A stretch of DNA of 64,000 nt from Afipia massiliensis (lineage in GTDB: Bacteria > Pseudomonadota > Alphaproteobacteria > Rhizobiales > Xanthobacteraceae), in the NCBI RefSeq assembly GCF_014203115.1, contig NZ_JACHIJ010000001.1, positions 620,001-684,000 of the forward strand. Reading direction: 5' to 3'. Each line of letters starts with the position of its first letter. Position 1 is the stretch's first letter. Of the stretch, positions 1 through 9,229 are shown piece by piece. Under the pieces are notes generated by a model, which was not told the origin of the DNA, ran no database searches, and saw nothing but the letters and a program-made list of their open reading frames with translations. The position numbers and the translations under genes are program-made.

Positions 1-125
1 ACGCGTTTTTGTTCTACTCTGCGGAATAAAGTTTCCTCTTGCGGAACACGCTACCTCGGGCAATCTTTCGTCACAACAACAAGCCGCGCGTGCATGCCCT
101 GCTCAAAGCGGATAGGGGGAAATCA

Positions 126-347
126 ATGGCAGAGATCAAGATCGTCACCGAGGTTGCCGGGCGCGTCTGCGCGATTGCGGCCAGCGCCGGCGGCGATATC
201 AGAAGCGGTGACGACGTCATCTTCGTCGAAGCCATGAAGATGGAAATTCCCATCCCCTCACCTGCGGCAGGAAAAATCAAATCGATTCTCGTCAGCGTCG
301 ATGATGTCGTGGCAGAGGGACAGGCAATCGCCACGCTCGAAGCGTGA
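126..347 (+). CDS. Stand-alone biotin/lipoyl carrier protein (BCCP-like)
   Basis: A 73-residue single-domain carrier. The motif EAMKME places the biotinylated lysine at about residue 38, in the beta-hairpin typical of biotinyl domains, and the protein ends just after the domain. An upstream in-frame start at 39 exists, but the ATG at 126 follows a strong ribosome site (aggggga) and begins directly with the domain. It would shuttle carboxyl groups between a biotin carboxylase and a carboxyltransferase. Neither partner is in the window; they could lie to the left. The next gene is a TAXI/TRAP transporter, so a link to uptake and carboxylation of an organic acid or amide is possible but inferred. 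Confidence 0.85.
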   Translation: MAEIKIVTEVAGRVCAIAASAGGDIRSGDDVIFVEAMKMEIPIPSPAAGKIKSILVSVDDVVAEGQAIATLEA

Positions 348-484
348 TGCGCGAAGTCTCCGCGACAAACTGTCTAGTACACCTTAGTAGGCTTGCGGGC
401 GTTGCGCTGGCGCCTGCACGATGACATGATCCGGCAAAATCAAAACGCATTTCGCACAGCGAAAGCAAATGGGAGGGATACTTC

Positions 485-1645
485 ATGACGCGATATATTA
501 CGACGGTTGCAGCCGTGGTTCTTGCAGGAACCGCTGCGATATCGGCTGCGCAAGCTCAAGATATCAAGCTGCCGACCACAATGGCCTTCACGGCTTATGA
601 CACCGGAACGTCTGGCTTCAACATCGCCGTCGGCGTCGGCAAGATGATGAAGGATAAGTATGGCTCCGACATCCGCGTGCTTCCGGCTGGTAACGACGTG
701 GCGCGCCTGGCTCCGCTGCGCACAAACCGCGCGGTTCTGGCCTGGATGGGCACCGGCGTCTACTTCGCGCAGGAAGGCGTATTCGAATTCGGCGTCAAGG
801 AGTGGGGTCCGCAAGCGCTGCAGATGACCCTTTCGACGATCGATTGTAATGGCCTGTCGGTCGGCGTCACAAAAGATTCCGGCGTGAAAGAGTGGAAGGA
901 TTTCCGCGGCAAGCGTCTCGGCTTCGTGGTCGGCTCGCCCGCCCTGAACCAGAACGCACTCGCGATCATCGCCTATGGCGGCCTCACCCAGAAAGACGTC
1001 AAGATTGTTGAATTCGCCAGCTACGGCGCGATGTGGAAAGGCCTCGTCAACAACGACGCCGACGGCGCGTTCGCATCGACCGTAACCGGTCCGGCCAAGG
1101 AAGTGGAAACCTCGCCCCGCGGCCTTGTTTGGCCAGAGCTGCCACCGGAGGACAAGGCCGCGTGGGAGCGGGTCAAGAAGGTCGGCGCTTTCTTCAATCC
1201 GCACGTAACCACGTGCGGCGCGGGTATCACTGCATCGACTCCGCTGAAGCTTGCCGCCTATCCCTACCCCATCGCCACGACCTACGCGACGCAGCCCGCG
1301 GATCAAGTCTATGCAATCACCAAGGCGATGATCACTGGCTACGATGCCTATAAGGATTCAGCTCCGGGCGCGTCGGGCCTCGACGTCAAACGTCAGACCA
1401 AGCAGTGGGTCATTCCATATCATCCCGGTGCGGCCAAGGCTCTGAAGGAAGCCGGTAACTGGACCGACGCAGACGAGAAGTACAACAACGACCTGATCAA
1501 GCGGCAAGGTGTTCTGGCTGACGCATGGAAAGCCTACAACACCGCAAGCGCACCAGGAGAACCGGCAGCATTTCTCTCCGGTTGGATGGCGGCACGCAAG
1601 GCAGCCCTCGCGAAAGCGAACATGCCGAACGGCTTCGAGGATTAA
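485..1645 (+). CDS. TAXI-family TRAP transporter solute-binding protein
   Basis: A 386-residue periplasmic binding protein. The first 25 residues form a signal peptide ending in an Ala-Gln-Ala cleavage site, followed by a TAXI-type fold (conserved VGVGKMM, GSPALNQNA and DGAFAST segments). It would capture a small organic anion for the TRAP permease encoded 46 bases downstream. The ATG follows a clear ribosome site (gggaggga). Substrate is not predictable; TAXI proteins of known function bind glutamate, glutamine or related dicarboxylates. Probably one operon with the permease. Confidence 0.88.
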   Translation: MTRYITTVAAVVLAGTAAISAAQAQDIKLPTTMAFTAYDTGTSGFNIAVGVGKMMKDKYGSDIRVLPAGNDVARLAPLRTNRAVLAWMGTGVYFAQEGVFEFGVKEWGPQALQMTLSTIDCNGLSVGVTKDSGVKEWKDFRGKRLGFVVGSPALNQNALAIIAYGGLTQKDVKIVEFASYGAMWKGLVNNDADGAFASTVTGPAKEVETSPRGLVWPELPPEDKAAWERVKKVGAFFNPHVTTCGAGITASTPLKLAAYPYPIATTYATQPADQVYAITKAMITGYDAYKDSAPGASGLDVKRQTKQWVIPYHPGAAKALKEAGNWTDADEKYNNDLIKRQGVLADAWKAYNTASAPGEPAAFLSGWMAARKAALAKANMPNGFED

Positions 1646-1691
1646 GCTTTAGTCCGAAGAGCGGGCGTCGTTAACATCCAGGATATCGCAA

Positions 1692-3800
1692 ATGTCAGCT
1701 TCGTCCGATAACACCGAAAATGCGGCAGCCGCTCCCGTTGCGGCTGCCGCTATTGCCTCAGCTCAGAAGAAAGTCGTGTTCGACGATCCGCATGCCGGTG
1801 TCGGCGGCTTGCAGGAAGCGGAAGTCACGCGGGTGCGCGCCCTCAGCGGCGGCTGGCGCTGGGCGCTGATCATCGCCACTGCGGCGACGATCCTGCTTTG
1901 TATCAACCAGCAATTCGCGCTCCGCTTCTTCGTCGGTTACACCCAGCTCAACACCGAATACTTCTATCTGTTGATCGCGCTAATGCTGCCGTTCACGTTC
2001 CTGATTTTTCCAGGCACTGAGAAGGCTCCGCTCGATCGCATCCCTTGGTATGACATTGTTCTGTTTGCCGCGACGTTCTGTTCGGCAATCTGGCTGATGA
2101 TGAACATCCGCAAGGCAGCTTCGCTGGGTTGGGAATTCGCAGGCGCACCGATGCCGGTGATCGCTGGCGGTTTGATCATGTGGGCCGTTCTGATGGAGGC
2201 GCTGCGCCGCACCGGCGGCTGGAGCCTCCTGCTTTGCGTCCTGCCGTTCACCGTTTACCCGCTGTTTGCAGACGCACGCTGGCTGGGACCGTTTCGCGGA
2301 ACTGAATCCACGCTCGATCAAGCCACGGCCTATCATGTTCTGTCGGGTGAGAGCCTGCTCGGCATTCCGATCCAGGCGTTCGCCGACACAGTAATCGGCT
2401 TTCTGGTGTTCGGCACGGCGCTCATGATGACAGGTGCCGGCAAGTTCTTCATCAACATCTCTTTCGCGCTTTGCGGAACATTCCGCGGCGGCGCCGCCAA
2501 GGTCTGCATTTTCGCGAGCGGACTTCTCGGCATGATGTCGGGCTCAATCATCTCCAACGTGCTGACCGCGGGCACGATGACGATTCCTGTCATGAAGAAA
2601 AGCGGCTTCCGCGCGTCCTACGCCGCAGCCATCGAAGCCTGCGCTTCGACCGGCGCGGTGCTCGCGCCGCCGGTGATGGGCGCGACTGCGTTCGTGATCG
2701 CCCAGTTCCTGAACGTCAGCTACGCGGAAGTCGCACTCGCGGCGATCATTCCGGCCGTCCTGTATTATCTCGGCCTTTTCATGCAGGTGGATTCTTACGC
2801 CGCGCGCCACAACCTTGCGGGCATCTCCCGCTCGGAATTGCCGCGCGTATGGGATACCGTCAAGGAAGGCTGGTATTACATCTTCGTCATCGCGCTGTTG
2901 ATCGTGATGTTGCTGTACTTCAAGCGCGAAAGTCACGCTCCATTCTACGCGACCGCGCTTCTGCTGGTCCTCAACCAGTTGTTCTCGAAAGACACTCGTT
3001 GGACGTCTTCAACCATTAGCAAATTCCTGGAAGTGAACGGACGGACATTCGTCGAACTGGTTGGCATTCTGGCAGGGTGCGGCCTGCTGATCGGCGCATT
3101 CTCGATGACAGGCGTTATCTCCAGCCTCGCTAACGATCTGCTGAGAATCGCCGGCGACAACGCGCTCCTGCTGCTGGTGATGTGCGCCTTCACAAGCCTG
3201 GTGCTGGGGCTCGGTCTGACCACGACCGCCTGCTATATCTTTCTCGCCATTCTCGTCGCTCCCGCGCTCGAGAAAGCCGGCCTCAACAAGATGGCCGTAC
3301 ACATGTTCATCTTCTACTGGGGCATGCTGTCATCGATCACGCCACCTGTGGCCATCGCGTCATTTGCTGCAGCTGGCATCGCCGGCTCCCCGGCGATGAG
3401 AACGGGGTGGGAATCGATGTGGGTCGGCAGCATCATCTACTTCATTCCCTTCTTCTTTGTGCTCAACCCCGCACTCGTTCTGCAAGGCGACGCGCCTTAT
3501 CTCACCGCGGTGGGTCTGATGTCTCTAGCCGGGATTGGCACTCTGTTCATTTGCGGCGGCATTCAGGGCTATCAGGCTTTCGTCGGAGACTTGCGGCGCA
3601 CGAAAGCGTTGGAGTGGCCAATCCGCGTGCTGCTGATAATCGGAGGATTCGTTCTCGCAACGCCGGGCGGCGGCATTATGCCTGTCTCGCAGTGGCAGAT
3701 CATGGCGATCGCGCTTGCGATCTTGGTTCCGACGCTGATCGTGGCCTTCACTCTGGTACAACGGAACCCGCTGGCGCCGGTGAAAGTTTCCTCTCGCTAG
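1692..3800 (+). CDS. TRAP transporter fused permease (4TM/12TM)
   Basis: A 702-residue polytopic membrane protein. After a cytoplasmic N-terminus of about 50 residues it contains a small DctQ-like four-helix module, then a large DctM-like permease with many hydrophobic helices and Gly/Pro-rich hairpins (for example GLLGMMSGSII and ACASTGAVLAPPVMG). Such fused permeases pair with TAXI binding proteins, matching the gene upstream. It drives sodium- or proton-coupled uptake across the inner membrane. Length is normal for the fused subclass. Confidence 0.92.
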   Translation: MSASSDNTENAAAAPVAAAAIASAQKKVVFDDPHAGVGGLQEAEVTRVRALSGGWRWALIIATAATILLCINQQFALRFFVGYTQLNTEYFYLLIALMLPFTFLIFPGTEKAPLDRIPWYDIVLFAATFCSAIWLMMNIRKAASLGWEFAGAPMPVIAGGLIMWAVLMEALRRTGGWSLLLCVLPFTVYPLFADARWLGPFRGTESTLDQATAYHVLSGESLLGIPIQAFADTVIGFLVFGTALMMTGAGKFFINISFALCGTFRGGAAKVCIFASGLLGMMSGSIISNVLTAGTMTIPVMKKSGFRASYAAAIEACASTGAVLAPPVMGATAFVIAQFLNVSYAEVALAAIIPAVLYYLGLFMQVDSYAARHNLAGISRSELPRVWDTVKEGWYYIFVIALLIVMLLYFKRESHAPFYATALLLVLNQLFSKDTRWTSSTISKFLEVNGRTFVELVGILAGCGLLIGAFSMTGVISSLANDLLRIAGDNALLLLVMCAFTSLVLGLGLTTTACYIFLAILVAPALEKAGLNKMAVHMFIFYWGMLSSITPPVAIASFAAAGIAGSPAMRTGWESMWVGSIIYFIPFFFVLNPALVLQGDAPYLTAVGLMSLAGIGTLFICGGIQGYQAFVGDLRRTKALEWPIRVLLIIGGFVLATPGGGIMPVSQWQIMAIALAILVPTLIVAFTLVQRNPLAPVKVSSR

Positions 3801-3838
3801 TCGGGATTCGAAGCCGGCGCGCTGCGCAACCGTCGAAA

Positions 3839-3861
3839 GCCGCCAACAGAAATGTGGCGGC
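3839..3861 (+). terminator. Weak hairpin after the TRAP operon
   Basis: A seven-base inverted repeat (GCCGCCA / TGGCGGC) with a nine-base loop lies 39 bases after the permease stop codon. There is no T-tract, so intrinsic termination is uncertain; it may only protect the mRNA end. Confidence 0.25.
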
Positions 3862-3973
3862 AATTCGCGCCACACTATGCTGCTGACGCGAAGGAGATCG
3901 TGCATCCACGCCACACCCTGTCGAAATAGGCCACCCTTTCGGCGTGAATGGCTTGTATCTGGCATTCTGATGT

Positions 3974-3996
3974 GTTCGACCTATGGTTCGTCGAAC
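3974..3996. promoter_or_regulatory. Inverted repeat upstream of the Cys-rich protein
   Basis: GTTCGAC and GTCGAAC face each other across nine bases, and the right arm is itself part of the palindrome GTTCGTCGAAC. The pair sits 24 bases before the start codon at 4020, so it could be an operator or a leader hairpin. No nearby regulator gene is available to assign. Confidence 0.3.
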
Positions 3997-4019
3997 GCTA
4001 GACCTGATAAGGGATAACG

Positions 4020-4256
4020 ATGTTCAAAGCACTTCTCGCGACCACCCTGCTTGTCTCGGCAACTGTTGGCGCGTTTGCGCAGGCCCCACAGCGCAGCGGC
4101 ACACCTGAAGAACAGAAGGCCTGCGCTCCGGACGTCTCGCGCTATTGCCGCGCCGTCATGAACGATGGTGACTTCGTGATCTTGGGCTGCCTGCAGGCCA
4201 ACCGCACGAAGATCAGCAAGAAATGTGATGCGGTTCTGCGCAGCCACGGCCAGTAA
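4020..4256 (+). CDS. Small secreted Cys-rich repeat protein
   Basis: A 78-residue protein with a signal peptide (about residues 1-21, ending in AFAQ) and one or two copies of a short cysteine motif: CAPDVSRYC, then GCLQANRTKISKKC. This matches the bacterial Cys-rich repeat family, whose members are small periplasmic proteins of unknown role; the spaced cysteines probably form disulphides. It converges on hpnO with a shared terminator and appears monocistronic. No function can be assigned. Confidence 0.8.
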   Translation: MFKALLATTLLVSATVGAFAQAPQRSGTPEEQKACAPDVSRYCRAVMNDGDFVILGCLQANRTKISKKCDAVLRSHGQ

Positions 4257-4304
4257 ACGGCCGCGCTTCCACGCATTTCCTTACATACCTGAATGAGCCA
4301 AACC

Positions 4305-4336
4305 AATCAGCCTGACATCGTCAGGCTGATTTTCTT
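4305..4336. terminator. Bidirectional terminator between the Cys-rich gene and hpnO
   Basis: A perfect 12-base stem (AATCAGCCTGAC / GTCAGGCTGATT) with a three-base loop, flanked by A-rich sequence on the left and T-rich on the right. It overlaps the stop codon of the minus-strand hpnO and lies 49 bases after the plus-strand gene, so it can terminate both converging transcripts. Confidence 0.8.
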
Positions 4337-5721
4337 GCTGCGTTATCGACCAAAGTCTTGCCCAACGACCAGATCGCACCGGGCACACGATGGCTGCTTT
4401 CGATCACGGTGTCGAACGAACTGGTAATCCAGTTGCAGTCTTCCTGCGTGATCGTGAGCGACGGCAGCAGCTTGATCGTGTGGCTGGCATGGCCCGACAC
4501 CTGGCTGAGAATCTTGTGATCCTTGAACAGCGGAATGGTGATCAGCTGGCAGAACAGACCCTTGCTCGCCGTCTCCAGCATGGTCCAGGACGCCTTGAGC
4601 GCCAGCGACTTCGGCGGTCCGAACTCGACGCCGATCATGAGCCCCTTGCCGCGAACATTCTTGAGCAACTCGTAGCGCGGAACCATTGCGGACAGCGTCG
4701 CAAGAAGCTCAGCGCCACGCGCCGCCGCGTTCTCGATCACCTTTTCCTGCTTGAGCGCTTCCAGCGTCGCGATGCCGGCAGCCATGGCGAGATCGTTCTT
4801 GGAGAACGTCGATCCGTGCACGACGGCGCGGTCCATTCGGTCGAAAATCTTGTCGAAGATCGCCTTGCGCGTCAGCACGGCGCCGACCGGGACGTGACCG
4901 CCGGAAAGAGACTTCGACAGCAGCACCATGTCCGGTTCGACATTCCAGTGCTCGACGGCAAGGAAACGCCCTGTGCGACCCATTCCGGTCTGGATTTCGT
5001 CCGCCACGAACAACGTGCCATAGCGCTTGCACAGCGCAGCCGCATCCGCGAGAAACCCGTCGTCGGGTATGTTGACGCCCTTGCCCTGAATCGGCTCAAC
5101 GATGAAGGCTGCAACCTGCCGAGAGGTCAGCGCCTTTTCGAGCGCCGGAAGGTCGTTGAACGGAATCGAGAAGCAGTCTGGCAACAGCGGCCCGAAACCG
5201 TCACGGAAGTTCTTGTCGCCGGTCAGAGACAACGAACCGTAGGACAGCCCGTGATAGCCGTGGTCGCAATAGACGATGCCGGTCCGGCCAGTGGCGCCGC
5301 GCGCGAATTTGATCGCAGCTTCGACACATTCCGTCCCTGAATTCGCAAAAAATACCTTGTCGAGATAGGGCACATGCGCGATCAGGCGCTCCGCCAGAAT
5401 ACCGGCAAGCGTGGACAGATCGAGCTGAACGAGATTGGGCAGATCACTGTCGAGCACGCTCTTGAGAGCGTTCTTGACAGTCGGATGATTGCGGCCGAGT
5501 GCGAAGACACCAAAGCCGCTCAGGAGATCGAGATAGCGATCGCCATCGCGGTCAAACAGATATTGCCCTTGGGCCCGCTGGAAGCCGACGTCATAACCGA
5601 TGGTCTTGAGGACCCGAACAAGCTGCTCGTTGAGGTACCGCGTGTGCAGAGCGTTCCGCTGGAATTGGCGATCCGCGAACATCTCTGAAATGTCTAGATT
5701 TGGCTGCATGATGTCATACAT
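4321..5721 (-). CDS. hpnO: Hopanoid side-chain aminotransferase HpnO (class III)
   Basis: A 466-residue pyridoxal-phosphate class III aminotransferase. The cofactor lysine is K270 in LLSKSLSGG and the ring-binding aspartate is D241 in VADEIQTG; the fold is complete. Alone, the sequence resembles acetylornithine/diaminopimelate-type aminotransferases. The HpnO call rests on its position beside hpnN and the rest of the hopanoid cluster, where HpnO makes 35-aminobacteriohopanetriol from the aldehyde form of the side chain. The ATG at 5721 has only a weak ribosome site; a second ATG lies at 5709. Confidence 0.82.
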   Translation of the reverse strand: MYDIMQPNLDISEMFADRQFQRNALHTRYLNEQLVRVLKTIGYDVGFQRAQGQYLFDRDGDRYLDLLSGFGVFALGRNHPTVKNALKSVLDSDLPNLVQLDLSTLAGILAERLIAHVPYLDKVFFANSGTECVEAAIKFARGATGRTGIVYCDHGYHGLSYGSLSLTGDKNFRDGFGPLLPDCFSIPFNDLPALEKALTSRQVAAFIVEPIQGKGVNIPDDGFLADAAALCKRYGTLFVADEIQTGMGRTGRFLAVEHWNVEPDMVLLSKSLSGGHVPVGAVLTRKAIFDKIFDRMDRAVVHGSTFSKNDLAMAAGIATLEALKQEKVIENAAARGAELLATLSAMVPRYELLKNVRGKGLMIGVEFGPPKSLALKASWTMLETASKGLFCQLITIPLFKDHKILSQVSGHASHTIKLLPSLTITQEDCNWITSSFDTVIESSHRVPGAIWSLGKTLVDNAARKSA

Positions 5722-5835
5722 ACTTCGTTTGCCGGGCGTGTAGTCAACTGAAATTAGTGTATGCGTCGATTTGTCAATCTCTGGAACAACGAACGGCTTT
5801 TGTGTTTAAATTGGTTGCAATGCACGCGAGGATTC

Positions 5836-6435
5836 ATGCGAAAAATAGCCCTTAGTGGAATGTTCCTGCTCGCCGCTGCTGGTGCTGCCTCCGCGGCAGA
5901 ACCGCTCGGTGAATGGCGCGATGAAGACGGCAAGGCGACAATCCGAATCGTCGATTGCAATTCGCGGCTTTGGGGCGTCGTCGCATCCGAATCCATCCCC
6001 GGTGGTCTCGACAAGAACAATCCCGACAAGGCCAAGCGGACACGTCCCCTGCTTGGCATGCCCATCCTTCTGAACATGAAGAAAGTCGAGGACGAGAAGG
6101 ACAAGTGGGAAGGCAAGGTTTACGACGCGACGAGCGGCAAAACCTACGATTCCTCGATTCAGGTCAAAGCGGCCAACTCACTGCGCATCGAGGGCTGCGT
6201 GGCCATGATCCTCTGTGGCGGCCAGACCTGGACCCGTGTCGTTGAGGGCGCTCCCGCGCCCGGCGGCCAGAAGACCACTGCACCTGCGCCCAAGAGCACC
6301 GCAGCGCCATTTCCGACGCCCATCGGAAGCCCCAAGACGGCTGCTCCGCCAAAGGCCGGAGCCAAGGCGGGATCGCCCGATGCTGTGACCTCCGAGGTCT
6401 GTATGCTCCCGGAGATCGCTAACGCTCCTCGTTAG
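5836..6435 (+). CDS. Secreted DUF2147 protein with Ala/Pro-rich tail
   Basis: A 199-residue protein: signal peptide (about residues 1-20, ending AASA), a DUF2147 domain beginning at GEWRDEDGKA and including the GGQTWTRV segment, then a low-complexity Ala/Pro/Gly/Lys tail of about 60 residues. DUF2147 proteins have a lipocalin-like, envelope-located fold of unknown function. Earlier in-frame starts exist, but the ATG at 5836 begins exactly at the signal peptide. Its 3' end overlaps the 3' end of hpnN by 17 bases in convergent orientation, and it is the only non-hpn gene between hpnO and hpnN. Confidence 0.78.
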   Translation: MRKIALSGMFLLAAAGAASAAEPLGEWRDEDGKATIRIVDCNSRLWGVVASESIPGGLDKNNPDKAKRTRPLLGMPILLNMKKVEDEKDKWEGKVYDATSGKTYDSSIQVKAANSLRIEGCVAMILCGGQTWTRVVEGAPAPGGQKTTAPAPKSTAAPFPTPIGSPKTAAPPKAGAKAGSPDAVTSEVCMLPEIANAPR

Positions 6436-9016
6436 TGTCGCGGGGGCGTCCCATCAGCGCAGGCTGAAACAGCACTGCGGCTGCGAGCGTCGTGACCAGC
6501 GACAGCGCCAGCAACTTGCCCATGCTCGACGTACCTGGGTGGCTCGATAGCCAAAGGCTGCCGAATGCCGTCGCGGTCGTCAGCGCGCTGAAGAAGATCG
6601 CGCGCGTCAGGCTTGATTGCAGCAGGTCTGTCTGCCCTGCCCGCCACGCCGTCACATAGTAGATCTTGAACGCGACGCCGATGCCGAGCAGCAGCGGCAA
6701 CGCGATGATGTTGGCGAAATTCATCGGCAGTCCGATAAGGACGCAGATCTCGAGCGTCACAACACCTGCCAGCACAAGCGGCACCAGAGTGAGCAGCACG
6801 TCACCAATCCGCTTCAGAACGATCCAGAGCAGGATTGCAATCGACAGTAGCGCCCAGCCACCCGCCTGAATAAAGGCCGACACGATGGTGTCGCCCGATT
6901 TCAGAATAGAGATCGGGCCGCCGATGGCGGTCGGCTCGACCTTCAGGACCGCGGCGGCGAAACTGCGCAGCGTGTCGTTGTCGTTCGGATCACCCTTCGG
7001 CTGCGCCTCGACGCGGGTTCGTCCGTCGGAAGACGTCCAGTCGGCCAGAATGTCGGGCGGCAAGGTTTTCGCGCTAACCGGCTGCGCCTTGAGCAACCCG
7101 CGAACCTGATCCAACGCGACGTTCAGGGAAGAAATAAACGTCGTCTCGGCCCTGTCACGCGTGGCCTTGTCGGCCTGCGCGAGTTTCGCGAGCGCGTCCG
7201 CGAGGCGGCGTGCTGCCACAGCGCCCGGCCCCTTGTCGTCGCCGGCGGTCCTGCGCAGGCTGTCCACCGAGCCCTTCAGCGCGGCGACATTTTCCTCATC
7301 TGACGGCGCAGTGCCGCGCGATGTCTCATTCAGGATCGGATTGAGCGACGCCGCCGCCTTGCGGATAATCGCGAGCTTTGCGGGCTGATCGTCGGGAATG
7401 AAACTGTCGAGCGAAACCGTTCGCGACACCTCTGGAATTTTCGCGAGGCGAGCCTGAATTTCCTTGGCCGCCGCCACAGACGGGGCCAGGACTTCGACGG
7501 CATTGGTGCCGGTGTTGGGATCGCGGCGCAGATCGAGATAGGTCGCAACCGATTCAACCTTCGCGCTGCGCAGGTTCATCGGGTTGAAGTCGAACTGCAG
7601 GAAATACAGCAATGGCAGGCCAAGAACGGCCACGCCAAGCGTCGCTGCAACAACGCCGACGCGATGCCGCTCCAGGAAACTATCGACCGGAGCCAGGAAC
7701 TTGAAGCCCAACGGTTCGGCTTCGCCCGGAGGATTGAAAATCTTGAGCAACGCCGGCAACACCGTGATCGCGGCGACGAATGCGATAAGCATGCCCGCAC
7801 CGGCGATCTTCCCGAGTTCAGACACGCCCTTGTAGTCGGTCGGCAAAAACGAGAGGAAGCCCGCAGCCGTGGCCACCGCCGCAAGTGTGAGCGGAATCGC
7901 AGAATACTCGGCGGCTTTCTCAAGCGCCGGACTAAGCTCGTCCTTTTCGTGACGTTCAGCGCGATATCGGACGCTGTACTGGATGCCGAAATCGACTCCA
8001 AGACCGACGAAGAGCACAAAGAACGCAATCGAAATCAGATTGAACGCCCCCACCAGCATAAGTCCGACGGCGGTGGTGATCGACAGCCCGATCACGAGCG
8101 TGATGAAAACGGCACCGATAATCTTGGATGATTTCAGCGCGCACCACAGGATGAAGAGGACGATCAGCACAGTCCCGGTATGGGTGACGAGCGCGCCCTC
8201 CTGCACCGTCGCGAATTCATCATTCGCAATCGGGACGGGTCCGGTGAGACGGACCCTGGCGTTGTACTCACCGGCGAGATTCGCATCCTGCGCCGCCTTC
8301 CGGATCGCCTCGGTGGCAGCTCCGCCCGGTTCCAGCGCCTTGAAGTCGAGAATCGGCCGCATCATCAGGAGCGTGCGCTTGTCAGCCTCCGTCAGGGCCT
8401 CGTTGCTGGACAGTTCCTTCCAGGAGAAGGTCGCAGGCTGATTTGCAGCCACCTTCTCAACGGTCGCGGCGACCAGGTTCAGCGGCCCCGCCATGGAATC
8501 TCGCGAATACTGGCCCCGCTGGGACCCAGCCAGACCGAATTCCAGCACGCCTGTCAGGCCGCGCAGGCTGGGGTCGTCCACCAGAATATCGAAAATTGGG
8601 GCTGCCGAAGCCAATTGACCGACCTGCTTGGCCACCTCGGGGGTCGGCAAGAACAAAAGTCCGTTATTATCGAAGAACGGTCCGCCGCCCGGACGCCTGA
8701 TCCAAATGAACCTGTCGGTCTGTGGGAGCAACTTCTTCTCAAGAGCGGCGGCGGCTTGCCGGGAGAGTTCCGGCGTCGGAGCCTCCACAACGGCCAAAAT
8801 GCTGTCATTTCGGCCCGGAAATGCCTTCTCGAAGTCAATTTCGCGCTTTCGCCAGTCCAGATTAGGAGAAATCAGCGTCGCGACGTCGGTATTGATGGCA
8901 AAGTTCCGGTGTGAATAGACGCCTGCCACCGCTGCCAAAGCTACGCCGGCCAGGAGGACCAGCCATGCATGGCGCGTGCAAAAACGAACAAGCGATACAA
9001 TAGTCCTTGTCAGCAC
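6419..9016 (-). CDS. hpnN: Hopanoid RND transporter HpnN
   Basis: An 865-residue RND/MMPL-type inner-membrane transporter: one N-terminal helix (about residues 15-33), a large periplasmic loop, a six-helix block (about 270-460), a second large loop and a second helix block near the C-terminus. HpnN exports hopanoids from the cytoplasmic to the outer membrane (established for Rhodopseudomonas and Burkholderia). Its length, two-repeat architecture and place in the hpn cluster support the call. It is divergent from dxs across 213 bases. Confidence 0.9.
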   Translation of the reverse strand: MLTRTIVSLVRFCTRHAWLVLLAGVALAAVAGVYSHRNFAINTDVATLISPNLDWRKREIDFEKAFPGRNDSILAVVEAPTPELSRQAAAALEKKLLPQTDRFIWIRRPGGGPFFDNNGLLFLPTPEVAKQVGQLASAAPIFDILVDDPSLRGLTGVLEFGLAGSQRGQYSRDSMAGPLNLVAATVEKVAANQPATFSWKELSSNEALTEADKRTLLMMRPILDFKALEPGGAATEAIRKAAQDANLAGEYNARVRLTGPVPIANDEFATVQEGALVTHTGTVLIVLFILWCALKSSKIIGAVFITLVIGLSITTAVGLMLVGAFNLISIAFFVLFVGLGVDFGIQYSVRYRAERHEKDELSPALEKAAEYSAIPLTLAAVATAAGFLSFLPTDYKGVSELGKIAGAGMLIAFVAAITVLPALLKIFNPPGEAEPLGFKFLAPVDSFLERHRVGVVAATLGVAVLGLPLLYFLQFDFNPMNLRSAKVESVATYLDLRRDPNTGTNAVEVLAPSVAAAKEIQARLAKIPEVSRTVSLDSFIPDDQPAKLAIIRKAAASLNPILNETSRGTAPSDEENVAALKGSVDSLRRTAGDDKGPGAVAARRLADALAKLAQADKATRDRAETTFISSLNVALDQVRGLLKAQPVSAKTLPPDILADWTSSDGRTRVEAQPKGDPNDNDTLRSFAAAVLKVEPTAIGGPISILKSGDTIVSAFIQAGGWALLSIAILLWIVLKRIGDVLLTLVPLVLAGVVTLEICVLIGLPMNFANIIALPLLLGIGVAFKIYYVTAWRAGQTDLLQSSLTRAIFFSALTTATAFGSLWLSSHPGTSSMGKLLALSLVTTLAAAVLFQPALMGRPRDTNEER

Positions 9017-9229
9017 AGGTTTTCTTTCTATTTCTGGCGACCAGCTTGGGGTAAAGGCAACTGCCGGGGAGGCAGCGGGTTAACTTACTGATGCCTCAAA
9101 CGATGCCCTTAAGTCACACAATAGTGGCATTTAGCCAGCAGTTCCTCAGAACTACTGCTGAATAGCTGCAATAATGCTACACTGCAAAATGTTCCCGTCT
9201 TGTTCCACAGTCGCATTGGAAGCCTTGGT

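Noticed and set aside
43..72. GGAAC followed by CGTC upstream of the biotin carrier, as an EcfG promoter.
   Set aside because: The spacing is about 21 bases rather than 16-17.
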